DNA of 64,000 bases from Bacillota bacterium (lineage in GTDB: Bacteria > Bacillota > Clostridia > DSM-8532): the NCBI GenBank assembly GCA_023415205.1, contig JAEZLR010000013.1, positions 1 through 64,000 on the forward strand, written 5' to 3'. The position numbers and the translations under genes were made by a program. Below the pieces are notes generated by a model. It saw only the letters and a program-made list of their open reading frames with translations, did not search any database and was not told the DNA's origin. Shown here in pieces: positions 17,608 through 27,162 of the stretch (position 1 is the first letter of the stretch; the number at the start of each line of letters is the position of its first letter).

Positions 17608-19194
17608 TCAGTCCATCAAAGTATCCCTGTATTGCTTGGGGGAACAGCCTGTGAGCTTGTTGAAAACGATATTGAAATGAACTGAGCTGTTAAAGCCCAC
17701 CTTTTCCCCGATCTCATAGATTTTGAGATCCTGCTGGTGCATCAGCCTTTTGGCCTGTTCCACCCGAACCTCATTAATATAATTAAAAAGCGTTTTTCCT
17801 ACCTCCTCCCTAAACACCCGGCTGATATAGTTTGGGCTGATATTTAATTCCTCGGATAGTATGGTCAGGGAGAGCTCCTTTTCGTAATTTCCATTGACAT
17901 AGTTAAGAATTTTCTTTACCAGGAAGCTGCAGTTCTTGTACTGTTCTTCCTCCAAGCAGTTACACATCCTGCGGTTGAGAATTTCCTCAAACAGGCTGTG
18001 CAGCTCATCCAGCGTCTCGGCGGCAGAAACCAGGTTCATTTCAGCAAAACAGGTGTCCAGCTCATTAAGCAGAAACAGAATCCCGTTAAAAAGCTTGATC
18101 ACCTCTTCAGAAGATAATACCGGAGTTTTTCTAAGAAGGCTGAAGATCTCTTCAATGATATTCTTGTAGGTGTAATAGCTCTGACTTGAGATGTACTCCT
18201 TCAGCTTGATAACAAGCTGACTCACCTGTGACATGAGGGCTTTGTCACCCTGCTTCTGTGGAAGGGTACCATAAAAAACTACTTTTTCCGAGGGGAAATA
18301 AAAACGTTGCTGTAATGCCTTGAACGACTCAATAAAAGCGTTTTTAATGCCTTTGGGGGAGGCGTGAGTATCACTGATTCCCACACTCAATTCAATATCG
18401 AGAAATTTCTTAAGAGAGTCTGCCAGTAAGTGGACATATCGGTTCAGAAGCTCAAAAATCTCTTTCTGGCTGGTTATCTTCTCCATGCTGACCAGAGCCA
18501 GATACAGATTTTTAGAGTATTGAAAAAACACTATTTCTTTGTTGTTTAAAAAAACCTGATTTAAAATATCTAAAATAGATTTATTGAGCAGGCTTCTGTT
18601 CATGTCGGTATACCGCTGCTGCACCTTGTTGAAATGAATGATGGAAAAGGCGATGCAGCTATAATTGGATCGACCCAGGCTGATCTTGTAGTCTGTGAGG
18701 CCGTTGTGGAAATCATCCTCGGTAAGCTGGCCATCCACTAGCTTTTTTAAATAAGAAGAGGCCTGATCCTCCCGGTTCTCGCTCTCGGTGACAAATCCGC
18801 CCGGGAGGCTTTGCCTTTCATTATAGAGCTCGGTTTTGATTTGGGTAAGAATCCTGATCATTCCCTCCGGGCTCATGCAGGGCTTATGCAGATAATCCAC
18901 CGCTCCAAGCTTCATGGCCTCCTTCACGTGCTCTAAGTCGTCAAAGCTGCTTAGAATAATGGATTTGCAAGAGAGCTTCTCCTCCTTTACTTTCTGAAGG
19001 AGCTCTATACCATCCATAACAGGCATCTTAATATCCAATATGAGAACATCGGGCTTATTCTTTCTAATCTTCTCCAGGGCCTCCTGGCCATTGGAGGCCT
19101 CCCCGACGATTTCCATACCGTGCTTGGCCCAGTCTATAGAAGACTTGACGCCAATTCTTACAAGAAGCTCATCATCCACAATCAGTATTTTCAT
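17608..19194 (-). CDS. YesN-type AraC-family response regulator
   Basis: From the ATG at 19194 (528 aa, GGGGAAGA site) the protein starts MKILIVDDELLVRIG, a receiver domain with acidic pair Asp7/Asp8 and phosphoacceptor Asp54 in LILDIKMPVMDG. A long linker follows (about 130-420), then a C-terminal AraC helix-turn-helix pair (LSLTILSEELNISPNYISRVF; IYEIGEKVGFNSSVHFNIVF). It pairs with the overlapping YesM-type kinase gene, whose 3' end covers its first codons by 23 bp. It probably activates the adjacent sugar-uptake and GH65 genes on sensing the sugar. Confidence 0.93.
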   Translation of the reverse strand: MKILIVDDELLVRIGVKSSIDWAKHGMEIVGEASNGQEALEKIRKNKPDVLILDIKMPVMDGIELLQKVKEEKLSCKSIILSSFDDLEHVKEAMKLGAVDYLHKPCMSPEGMIRILTQIKTELYNERQSLPGGFVTESENREDQASSYLKKLVDGQLTEDDFHNGLTDYKISLGRSNYSCIAFSIIHFNKVQQRYTDMNRSLLNKSILDILNQVFLNNKEIVFFQYSKNLYLALVSMEKITSQKEIFELLNRYVHLLADSLKKFLDIELSVGISDTHASPKGIKNAFIESFKALQQRFYFPSEKVVFYGTLPQKQGDKALMSQVSQLVIKLKEYISSQSYYTYKNIIEEIFSLLRKTPVLSSEEVIKLFNGILFLLNELDTCFAEMNLVSAAETLDELHSLFEEILNRRMCNCLEEEQYKNCSFLVKKILNYVNGNYEKELSLTILSEELNISPNYISRVFREEVGKTLFNYINEVRVEQAKRLMHQQDLKIYEIGEKVGFNSSVHFNIVFNKLTGCSPKQYRDTLMD

Positions 19195-21001
19195 GTGACT
19201 CTTCCCCCCCATCCTCAATGGCCGGAATGCTTATGACCACCGTTGTTCCCCTGCCGGGGACGCTTTGGATGTTCAGTCCATATTCCTCGCCAAAATGCAG
19301 CTTAATCCTCTTGTGAACATTGGACAGACCTATGGAATTGAACCGCTGCCGGCTGGCTTTTTGGGAATCCTCCTGAAGGATGGTTTTTAGCTTTTCCTGT
19401 TCAAATCCCTGGCCATTATCCACCACACTGAGAATAATCGTGTCCCCTTCCCGTTTAATGATGATGTCCAACTCCCCCATTTCCTGCATCCCTTCAAAGC
19501 CATGAAACACAGCATTTTCTATCATGGGCTGCAGCATAAATTTCAAGGTTTTATACCTATAGGCCTCCGCATCGATTTTGTAATTGACCTTGAACTTATT
19601 ATAGTAGCGGATATCCAGAATGCTGATATAATTCTCTATAAAAACCATTTCATCGGCGATGGAAACGAAATCATTATTCCACTTGGAGGTATAGGCCATG
19701 AGAAAGGCCAAAGAATTCAAGGCCTTTTCAATGCTTGTGGCACCCTGGATATTGGCCATCCATTTTATTGCGCTCATGGTATTGTATAAGAAGTGAGGAT
19801 TGATCTGTGCCTGAAGGGCATGCATTTCTGCCTTTCGTTTCTCTTCCTCCTCTATGTATATTTTCTGTATCAGGTTTTTTATCTTGGTCTGCATCATGCT
19901 GATGGCTTTCCCGATAATACCCATTTCTCCGTAGTACTGGCCTATGGCCACATCCAAATGGCCGTCGCCCATCTTTTTCATGTTATGACTCAGTGCATAA
20001 ATGGGCCGTGTGATGGAGGTGGTGATTAAGTAAACCGCACCTATTGTCAGAATAAGAACAATAAGGCCAATAAATAAAGTCAAACGGGACATCTGTATAT
20101 TATAGGCAAACAGCTCATTTGTCGGAATGAGGCTGATAGTTCGCCATTCAGAGACCTTGGAACGGCTTGAAATGAGTTGGTACCATTCCCCATCCAGCTT
20201 GACCTTTTCCCCCGAAGAGGCATTGAGGGTTATATCCTCCTGCAAGATACTCTGAAGGCTTTGATTCACCTGTTTCTTGTCCTTGCTGAAAATAATCCGG
20301 TCACTTTCGTCCACCAGATAAAAACGGGTATTTTGGGTGAGGCCTCTATCCATCCAAAGCTGTTCAAGCTTGTGGATATCTACATTGATTAGGATAATGC
20401 CTATGCTCTCACGGGTTGATTTATCCTTGATAACTCTGGCCACCGATATGACAAAATCAGTGCCGGGAAGCTTCTGCCTGTCCGGACGGATACCCAAAAC
20501 AACTGCTCCCCCATCACGACTTATGATTTTTTCAAGCCATTCCTCCTCAGTGATGCTGTAACTGGACTGCATGGTTTCCACCTGGGCGCGCCCCCTGAGA
20601 TCATAGTGTTTTGTCCCGTAGAGCCAGACGGAATCAATGAGGTTTGAATAAAAAACAATATTATTGTTCAGAAGACCCCTAGCCTTTTCAAAATCATTGC
20701 TTCTCGTAAGCTTAGCATCGGGCAGATTCCCGTAATCCCTTTTCAGAATCTCAATCAGAATATCATCATAGAGGGGGTATTCTGACAGCTTGGTTAGCAT
20801 ATTGAGGCTGTTGTCCAGATTATAAATAATCTGCTCATTATTACCTATAGCACTATTAATCAGCTTGTTCTCTATTTCACTGGAATACAGATTAATGGAC
20901 AGGGAACTTAAAAAGAGCATGGGAAGAAAAATCAGAATAAAGGATATGAGCAGCTTATTTCTTAAAGTCATTCTGTGTAGAATGGAAATCCGCTTTTTCA
21001 T
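19172..21001 (-). CDS. YesM-type sensor histidine kinase
   Basis: The start at ATG 21001 follows TTTGGAGGTACT; the protein is 609 aa. It has a membrane helix near residues 15-40, a large extracytoplasmic sensor domain to about residue 285, a second helix, a HAMP linker, and the His_kinase core with HALQAQINPHFLYNTMSAIKW, where His of NPHFLYN is the phosphoacceptor. The ATPase region shows MLQPMIENAVFHG, VVDNGQGF and GIGLSN-like (SIGLSNVHKRI) motifs. In this family such kinases sense oligosaccharides, often with a binding protein, and pass phosphate to a YesN regulator, here the overlapping gene. Confidence 0.93.
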   Translation of the reverse strand: MKKRISILHRMTLRNKLLISFILIFLPMLFLSSLSINLYSSEIENKLINSAIGNNEQIIYNLDNSLNMLTKLSEYPLYDDILIEILKRDYGNLPDAKLTRSNDFEKARGLLNNNIVFYSNLIDSVWLYGTKHYDLRGRAQVETMQSSYSITEEEWLEKIISRDGGAVVLGIRPDRQKLPGTDFVISVARVIKDKSTRESIGIILINVDIHKLEQLWMDRGLTQNTRFYLVDESDRIIFSKDKKQVNQSLQSILQEDITLNASSGEKVKLDGEWYQLISSRSKVSEWRTISLIPTNELFAYNIQMSRLTLFIGLIVLILTIGAVYLITTSITRPIYALSHNMKKMGDGHLDVAIGQYYGEMGIIGKAISMMQTKIKNLIQKIYIEEEEKRKAEMHALQAQINPHFLYNTMSAIKWMANIQGATSIEKALNSLAFLMAYTSKWNNDFVSIADEMVFIENYISILDIRYYNKFKVNYKIDAEAYRYKTLKFMLQPMIENAVFHGFEGMQEMGELDIIIKREGDTIILSVVDNGQGFEQEKLKTILQEDSQKASRQRFNSIGLSNVHKRIKLHFGEEYGLNIQSVPGRGTTVVISIPAIEDGGEESHENTDCG

Positions 21002-21207
21002 AGTACCTCCAAAGTCATTAGAAGTTAACAATTATTGATCATGAAGGCCTTTTATTAAAGATAACATTTTATCACACATTTTTAAAGATTGGTAAACCAC
21101 GGATAAAAATTAAATAATTCATTAAATAAATAATAATTTCTTTTACTTACTTTTCCCGGGGTCTCATGTACGATAAAGCCAGCGAATCATGTAAAGGAGT
21201 GCATGCT

Positions 21208-22128
21208 ATGGTAACCCATCAGACGAACATGAAACGAAGGCTATCTAGATCTGTGAATGACTCGGATGTACTCGTGGGAGCCCTGTTTATTCTTCCCTTT
21301 TTGGCCCTGTGGTTTATTTGGTTCTTTCTACCCTTCCTTCAGTCCTTTATCCGAAGCTTTCAGAGTGCCAATTTCATTGCACTGGATCAAGCAAAGTTTG
21401 TGGGTCTTGATAACTACATCAACATTCTGAAGGATAAGGGCTTCATGGATGCGCTATGGCATTCGGTGACCATTGTGGCGATTGCTGTTCCGGTCATCAC
21501 CCTTCTCTCGCTTCTGATTGCCCTTTCGGTAAATCAGAACATCTTTGCAAAAGGCTTTTTCCGTACAGTTTACGTTGTACCCTACATCACCTCCCCTATC
21601 GCCGCGGCCACTGTCTTCATGGTGCTTTTCAGAAAGGATCAGCCCTTGGCTCAACTTATGACGCTATTGGGGTTTGAAAACACCACCTGGTTCAGTAATG
21701 TCAATCTGGCCCTGCCCTTTGTTATCCTCCTCTTTATCTGGGGTCAGATCGGGTTTTTCATGATCATCTACCTGGCAGGTATTCAGGATATTCCCAGGGA
21801 GCTTTATGAGGCGGCCACGGTGGACGGAGCCTCTCCCTTAAGAAGATTTTTGAGTATTACCGTTCCCTCACTTAAGCCGGTCACCTTCTTTGTTGTCACC
21901 GTTTCCACCATTTACTCCTTCCAAATCTACGATCAGGTGGCTGCCATTTCACGATACGGTGTTTTAGGACAGCCTGCGGGACGAACCACCACCCTTATCA
22001 CCTACTTTATGCAGCATGGCATCCGCTATATGGAAATCGGTTATGGCTCTGCCGCCGTAGTCATTTTCACCTTGATCATCCTGGCTATAACCTTTATTCA
22101 GAAACTATTATTAGGTAAGGAGGAGTAG
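21208..22128 (+). CDS. Sugar ABC transporter permease (MalF/UgpA type)
   Basis: The start at ATG 21208 follows AAAGGAG; an upstream ATG at 21166 lacks a ribosome site. The 306-aa protein has six membrane helices and the binding-protein-dependent permease (EAA) loop, ELYEAATVDGASPLRRF, where the ATPase docks. It is followed three bases after its stop by the second permease. No ATPase gene is present; in Firmicutes a shared MsmX-type ATPase commonly energises such importers. Confidence 0.93.
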   Translation: MVTHQTNMKRRLSRSVNDSDVLVGALFILPFLALWFIWFFLPFLQSFIRSFQSANFIALDQAKFVGLDNYINILKDKGFMDALWHSVTIVAIAVPVITLLSLLIALSVNQNIFAKGFFRTVYVVPYITSPIAAATVFMVLFRKDQPLAQLMTLLGFENTTWFSNVNLALPFVILLFIWGQIGFFMIIYLAGIQDIPRELYEAATVDGASPLRRFLSITVPSLKPVTFFVVTVSTIYSFQIYDQVAAISRYGVLGQPAGRTTTLITYFMQHGIRYMEIGYGSAAVVIFTLIILAITFIQKLLLGKEE

Positions 22129-22131
22129 ACC

Positions 22132-22950
22132 ATGGCTCACACTAAGAAAAACATATTCTTAACCATCCTGCTGTCCCTTTTTGCCATAGCCTTCGTATTG
22201 CCTTTGCTCTATGCACTGTATACCTCTTTTCTAAAGCTTTCCGACATCAACAAGCTGGTTCCTTTCCACAACTGGACCCTGGAGAGTTACGCTAAGTTTT
22301 GGAAGGATCCCAACTACGATATTCCCAGGTGGTTCGTCAATACCCTAATGATGACGGGTATCACCATTCTGGGTAATGTATTGATCAACTCCATGGCAGG
22401 CTATGCTCTGGCCAAGCTAAAATTCCCCGGTAAAAACCTTATCTTTTTTATCATAGTAGCCACCATGACCATACCCTATCAGGTTATCCTGATTCCTGTG
22501 TATGTGACCATGGCCAAGCTGGGCTGGCTAAACTCCGTATTATCCCTCACCGTCCCCTATCTCTACCAATGTATCTTTGTCTTTATGATGAAGCAGTTTT
22601 TCACCAGCATCCCCAATGAATTGATTGAGGCTGCCAGAATTGATGGACTGACACGGGTAGGCGTTTTCTTTAGAATCATGCTTCCGCTGTCCAAGCCGGG
22701 GATTATTTCCATGATTATCTTAAACTTCACGTCCACCTGGAATGCCTACCTTGTTCCCAGCACCATGCTGACCAAGAAGGAAAACTTTGTTTTGATGGTA
22801 GGCCTAAACAGTGTCAAGGATCAGTTTTTTGACCGAACCAATGTCATTATGGCAGGTGTTGTCCTGATAACACTGCCAGTGATTATTCTGTTTATGATCT
22901 TCCAGAAGCAATACATCGAAGGTGTTGCCACCTCTGGATTGAAGGGTTAG
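22132..22950 (+). CDS. Sugar ABC transporter permease (MalG type)
   Basis: The 272-aa protein has six membrane helices and the EAA loop ELIEAARIDGLTRVGVFFRI, plus the typical MalG-type end (IIFLMIFQKQYIEG-like tail and TSGLKG). The ATG at 22132 is preceded by AAGGAGGAG within the end of the first permease gene. It forms the channel of the importer with the upstream permease. Confidence 0.93.
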   Translation: MAHTKKNIFLTILLSLFAIAFVLPLLYALYTSFLKLSDINKLVPFHNWTLESYAKFWKDPNYDIPRWFVNTLMMTGITILGNVLINSMAGYALAKLKFPGKNLIFFIIVATMTIPYQVILIPVYVTMAKLGWLNSVLSLTVPYLYQCIFVFMMKQFFTSIPNELIEAARIDGLTRVGVFFRIMLPLSKPGIISMIILNFTSTWNAYLVPSTMLTKKENFVLMVGLNSVKDQFFDRTNVIMAGVVLITLPVIILFMIFQKQYIEGVATSGLKG

Positions 22951-22958
22951 GTGTATTC

Positions 22959-25286
22959 ATGCAGATTGATAAATACCATGAATGGGAAATTATTGAGGAT
23001 GAGTTTTCCTTTGAAGAAAACAGCAAGCATGAAACCCTGTTTTCGCTGGGTAACGGATATCTTGGCCTGAGAGGAAACCTTGAGGAAGGCTATTCAGGTC
23101 CTAAGGGAACCGGCCTAGAGGGAACCTATATCAATGGCTTTTATGAAAGCGAAGACATTAAATATGGGGAGATCGCCTATGGGTTCCCTGAAAAAAGCCA
23201 AACCATGCTGAATGTCACCAATGGGAAGAAGATCCGGCTCTTTGTGGAGGACGAGGAATTCAATATGTTCACGGGTACTATTTCCTCCTACCGTCGTACC
23301 CTGAACATGAAGGACGGTACTCTTAACCGCTCCTTGGTATGGTGTTCTCCCAGAGGTAGGACTATCCGCATTGATATAGAGCGCATCGTCCATTCCAACA
23401 ACAAGCATCTGGCCCTGATCCACTATCAAATCACCCCCCTCGAGAGGGATTTAAAGCTACAGATTATCTCCTCCCTGGATGGGGATGTAACCAATCTGAC
23501 GGTTGAGAATGACCCTCGGGTGGGTTCGGGCCTTCAGGGAAAGGCATTGCTTACTGAAAAATGCCTATGCCAGGATGAGTTTTGCCTCATCCGACAAAAA
23601 ACAAAAAATTCACAATTGACCCTGGTTTGTACCATGGCCCATGAGCTTATCACCAACTCCAGATATGAGCAGACCTGCTTTAAGCAGCCCAACAGCGTGC
23701 ACACCGTTTACGATATTGACGGGATAAGCGGACAAACAGTCTCCCTGACAAAGTTTCTCATCTACACCACCTCCCGGGATTTGGCCGAACCGCTCCTTGA
23801 AAAACATAATGAAGAACTGTTAAAATCTGCGGTTGAGACTGGTTATGCTGCTCTTAAGAAGGAGCATATCTCCTTTATCCATGATTTCTGGCAGCAATCG
23901 GACATAACGATTAAAGGAGACCCCCCTGTGCAGCAGGGCATCCGCTTTAATCTTTTCCACCTGTTTCAATCCGCCGGCAGAGACGGAAAAACCAGCCTGG
24001 CTGCCAAGGGGTTGACTGGTGAGGGCTATGAAGGGCACTATTTCTGGGACACCGAGATCTTTGCCATGCCCTTCTTTACCTACACCGCCCCTCAAATATG
24101 CAAGGATCTTTTGCTTTACCGTTACCATATCCTGGAGGAATCCCGCAAGGAGGCCCGTACCCTCTCCCATCCCAAAGGTGTGAAATTTCCTTGGCGAACC
24201 ATTACCGGAGAGGAATGCTCTGCCTATTATCCTGCGGGAACCGCACAATATCATATTAATGCGGACATCGCCTTTATGGTAAACCGCTATGTACAGGTTA
24301 ACGAGGACTATGATTTCCTGGTGAAATACGGTGCCGAAATCCTCATTGAAACCGCCAGGGTCTGGGCCCATGTAGGCTGTACCATCGAAGCCCTCGGCAA
24401 TAGATTCTGCATTAATGGCGTGACCGGCCCCGATGAGTATACAGCCGTAGTGAACAATAACGGCTATACCAATCTGATGGCCCGGGAAAACCTCTACTAT
24501 GCCTGGAATGCGGTTCAGTGGATGAAGGAGAATACTCCTCTTGAGTATTCCCGGCTGGCCGAAAAGCTCGGCCTTGAAGCCCACGAGCCGGAGGAGTGGA
24601 AGCACGCCGCCGACAATATGTATGTTCCTTTTGATGCTGCCACAGGTATTTATCCCCAGGATGATAGCTTCCTCCATAAGGCCGTTTGGGATTTTGAAAA
24701 CACGCCCAAGGAAAACTATCCCTTACTGCTTCATTATCATCCTCTGGTCATCTACCGGTATCAGGTGTGTAAACAGGCTGATTTGGTTTTGGCTTTGTTT
24801 TTACTGGGGGACTATTTCACCCTTCAGGAGAAGAAGCGTAATTTTGACTTTTACGAGCCGCTCACAACCCACGATTCTTCGCTTTCCACCTGTGTTTTCA
24901 GTATTGTGGCCAGTGAAATCGGTTATGAGCAAAAGGCTTACGAGTATTTTATGTCCACAGCAAGGATGGACCTGGACGATCACAAGGGAAACACTAAAAA
25001 CGGAGTCCACACGGCCAATATGGGAGGCACCTGGATGTGCATTGTCAATGGTTTTGCAGGGATGCGGACCTATCAGGACAGACTGAGCTTTGATCCCTAC
25101 CTCCCCCAGAAATGGCAGGGCTACCAATTCCATATGACCTTTAAAAACAGATGCATTAAGGTTACTGTAGAAAAAGAGACAACCACCTACGAGCTTGTGG
25201 AAGGCAATCAAATTACCCTTATTCACTGTGGCCAAGAAAGGCTTTTGAAAACAAGTCTGGTGGAGAAAACTGCATCACGGCGTTAA
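22959..25286 (+). CDS. Glycoside hydrolase family 65 disaccharide phosphorylase
   Basis: The 775-aa protein matches GH65 inverting phosphorylases, which split alpha-linked glucosides (maltose, trehalose, kojibiose, nigerose and others) with phosphate to give beta-glucose 1-phosphate. The N-terminal beta-sandwich starts with ETLFSLGNGYLGLRGN near residue 27. The (alpha/alpha)6 barrel shows GHYFWDTEIF and GVTGPDEYTAVVNNNGYTN, with the general-acid Glu at residue 493. The C-terminal sheet is complete. It lies eight bases after the permease stop, so the imported sugar is probably its substrate. The exact linkage cannot be fixed by eye, and the usual beta-phosphoglucomutase gene is missing from the operon. 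Confidence 0.93.
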   Translation: MQIDKYHEWEIIEDEFSFEENSKHETLFSLGNGYLGLRGNLEEGYSGPKGTGLEGTYINGFYESEDIKYGEIAYGFPEKSQTMLNVTNGKKIRLFVEDEEFNMFTGTISSYRRTLNMKDGTLNRSLVWCSPRGRTIRIDIERIVHSNNKHLALIHYQITPLERDLKLQIISSLDGDVTNLTVENDPRVGSGLQGKALLTEKCLCQDEFCLIRQKTKNSQLTLVCTMAHELITNSRYEQTCFKQPNSVHTVYDIDGISGQTVSLTKFLIYTTSRDLAEPLLEKHNEELLKSAVETGYAALKKEHISFIHDFWQQSDITIKGDPPVQQGIRFNLFHLFQSAGRDGKTSLAAKGLTGEGYEGHYFWDTEIFAMPFFTYTAPQICKDLLLYRYHILEESRKEARTLSHPKGVKFPWRTITGEECSAYYPAGTAQYHINADIAFMVNRYVQVNEDYDFLVKYGAEILIETARVWAHVGCTIEALGNRFCINGVTGPDEYTAVVNNNGYTNLMARENLYYAWNAVQWMKENTPLEYSRLAEKLGLEAHEPEEWKHAADNMYVPFDAATGIYPQDDSFLHKAVWDFENTPKENYPLLLHYHPLVIYRYQVCKQADLVLALFLLGDYFTLQEKKRNFDFYEPLTTHDSSLSTCVFSIVASEIGYEQKAYEYFMSTARMDLDDHKGNTKNGVHTANMGGTWMCIVNGFAGMRTYQDRLSFDPYLPQKWQGYQFHMTFKNRCIKVTVEKETTTYELVEGNQITLIHCGQERLLKTSLVEKTASRR

Positions 25287-25316
25287 GAAAATCCATGACG
25301 AAACCTTAGCATGAGT

Positions 25317-25374
25317 AAAGGGGCTGTCTCAAAACATCATGGCCTATCATCAATCAAACTGAGACAGCACCTTT
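25317..25374 (+). repeat. Long inverted repeat after the GH65 gene
   Basis: A 15-bp stem with one mismatch pairs 25317-25331 with 25360-25374 around a 28-base loop. There is no T run, so it may protect the transcript end rather than terminate. The core GGGCTGTCTCA resembles the ends of some insertion sequences, but no transposase is present. Confidence 0.5.
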
Positions 25375-25380
25375 ACCCGC

Positions 25381-25424
25381 AAAAAAAGGGCTTCCGGGAT
25401 TTTTATCCTTAAGGGCCCTTTTTT
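25381..25424. terminator. Bidirectional terminator
   Basis: AAAAAAGGGC (25382-25391) pairs with GCCCTTTTTT (25415-25424), giving U tails in both directions. It serves the GH65 operon (plus) and the chemoreceptor gene (minus). Confidence 0.75.
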
Positions 25425-25434
25425 CACTCCTGCC

Positions 25435-26901
25435 TTATCTGAAAATATGAATGTCTTTTTGGGTTAGTTCGGAAACCCGTTTCTCAATGATGACAAATTT
25501 ATCGAAAATTTTCTGAGAGCAGTCCATGGCCTCCTGTAAAAGACGTTCCGATAGCGCTCTATTCTTTTGGCTGATAGCTGTCATAGCCTGCCCGCCTTTT
25601 TCATGGAGCGTTCGGTGAATTCTTCCGATCTCCTGCCAATCGGCGGCAATGCTTTCATGCTTGACCTCCAACAGATGATATACATGTCCGAAGGCACATT
25701 TGTTTCCGTCAATCTGGAGAGGCTCATTCTTCTGGCTCTCTACAATTCGGGCCAGCTTTTCCATCCACAGCTTATGGGAGGCTTTAGCAGAATCAATATG
25801 CTTGAGGAACTGCTGGTTGCTCATGGCGTGGATACCGCCTGTTAAAAGCCTGTTCATCTCCTTGGTTAGATCGGAGAAATTGTTGTCTATCAAGGATATC
25901 TTCTTTGCAGATTCGGCAGCATCCTTTGATTGAATGACGATATTCTCGGTCATATAGGTAATGGTCTGGGTTTCCTCACTGGCTTCCTTCATGGCCGCAT
26001 TGATTTCATCAGCGGCTATGGAAATCTCCTTCATGGCCAAGGAAAGCTCATTAACCCCTTCTACTGTTTCTTTGAGTTTGTCCACGTTTTCATGGATGGA
26101 GTGGCTGACCACTTCAATACGCTGAGACATTTCCATCGTGGATTGGAGAGTATTGGCCATACTCTTCCTTCCTTCGTTGGCCGCTGTATGAATACCCTGC
26201 ATGAAGCTTCTCATGCCCTCAAGATTGCTCTTGGTGTCATCGGCAAGCTTTCTGATTTCATTGGCTACTACGGCAAAGCCTCTGCCGGCCTCGCCAGCTC
26301 TGGCTGCCTCAATAGCGGCATTCAAGGCCAGAAGGTTGGTCTGCTCTGCAATTCCCTCTACGCCCTCTACGATTTGACTGACCTTGTTTATCATATCCAC
26401 CAACGCCTCGATCTTGGCGGACATATCATTGGCGTCCTGAATCACATTATCTTTAATCTGATTAATCTCCTCAACCTGATTGATACTATTTCCGTTAATC
26501 TCAATCAAATTATGGGATTGCTTAGTAATTTTATTAAGGGTATCGGTATGAACCCTGATGGATTCATTGACATGATCCATACTGGCCGTGGTTTCTTCCA
26601 CCATGGCCATATTGGCTTCACTTAAGGCGGTCATCTCCTCTGTGAAGCTATTGATAGATTGCGCCAAGAAGCTCATCTCAACATCAAAATTACTGAGCTT
26701 GGTTGTTTCGGCCAAAAGACGGTCGGAGATGGATGAGAGCGCTTTCTCATTATTTAGGAGCTTTTCGTACTCAGCAAGAATAGTCTGATGAATCTTGTAC
26801 TGCACCACCGGTCTGTCCGGATTCCGTCCGGCAAGCCTATCGTTAACATACCTCATGATGGCGGTGGTTTCATGACATGGCTTCTTTCTAAGTATTGCCA
26901 T
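25435..26901 (-). CDS. Soluble methyl-accepting chemotaxis protein with CZB domain
   Basis: From ATG 26901 (GAAGGGGGACAAC upstream) the protein is 488 aa with no membrane helix, so it should be a cytoplasmic chemoreceptor. A long helical region precedes the highly conserved hairpin tip (EQTNLLALNAAIEAARAGE, then GRGFAVVANEIRKLA). The last 120 residues look like a chemoreceptor zinc-binding (CZB) domain: a His in the DSAKASHKLW segment, KCAFGHVYHL with Cys and Gly, and HRTLHEKG near the end. CZB domains sense zinc or oxidants such as hypochlorite in studied cases. No che genes lie nearby. Confidence 0.9.
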   Translation of the reverse strand: MAILRKKPCHETTAIMRYVNDRLAGRNPDRPVVQYKIHQTILAEYEKLLNNEKALSSISDRLLAETTKLSNFDVEMSFLAQSINSFTEEMTALSEANMAMVEETTASMDHVNESIRVHTDTLNKITKQSHNLIEINGNSINQVEEINQIKDNVIQDANDMSAKIEALVDMINKVSQIVEGVEGIAEQTNLLALNAAIEAARAGEAGRGFAVVANEIRKLADDTKSNLEGMRSFMQGIHTAANEGRKSMANTLQSTMEMSQRIEVVSHSIHENVDKLKETVEGVNELSLAMKEISIAADEINAAMKEASEETQTITYMTENIVIQSKDAAESAKKISLIDNNFSDLTKEMNRLLTGGIHAMSNQQFLKHIDSAKASHKLWMEKLARIVESQKNEPLQIDGNKCAFGHVYHLLEVKHESIAADWQEIGRIHRTLHEKGGQAMTAISQKNRALSERLLQEAMDCSQKIFDKFVIIEKRVSELTQKDIHIFR

Positions 26902-27162
26902 TGTTGTCCCCCTTCTTAAATAAACTCCATTCACTATAGATTTATTTATAAAACAATTCTACCAAAGTAACAGGCGATTAAAAACGAATTTCTTATGATA
27001 TTTTTATTTTTTTTATAAACTTAATCCCTAAAACATATTAATATGTAAAAAAGAGTATGATTTAATATGTTTACTTTAATTTTAGGTTATTAGCTGCACT
27101 TTATTTTAGTTTTATTTAGTTAAATGAATGCACCTTGGCAACCCTGGTCCATGCCTCTAACT

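Noticed and set aside
23820..24677. Minus-strand frame of 285 codons inside the GH65 gene
   Set aside because: It is a shadow of the conserved GH65 barrel on the opposite strand.
25317..25374. Possible insertion-sequence end (GGGCTGTCTCA)
   Set aside because: The two arms form one hairpin after the GH65 gene, with no transposase and no target duplication.
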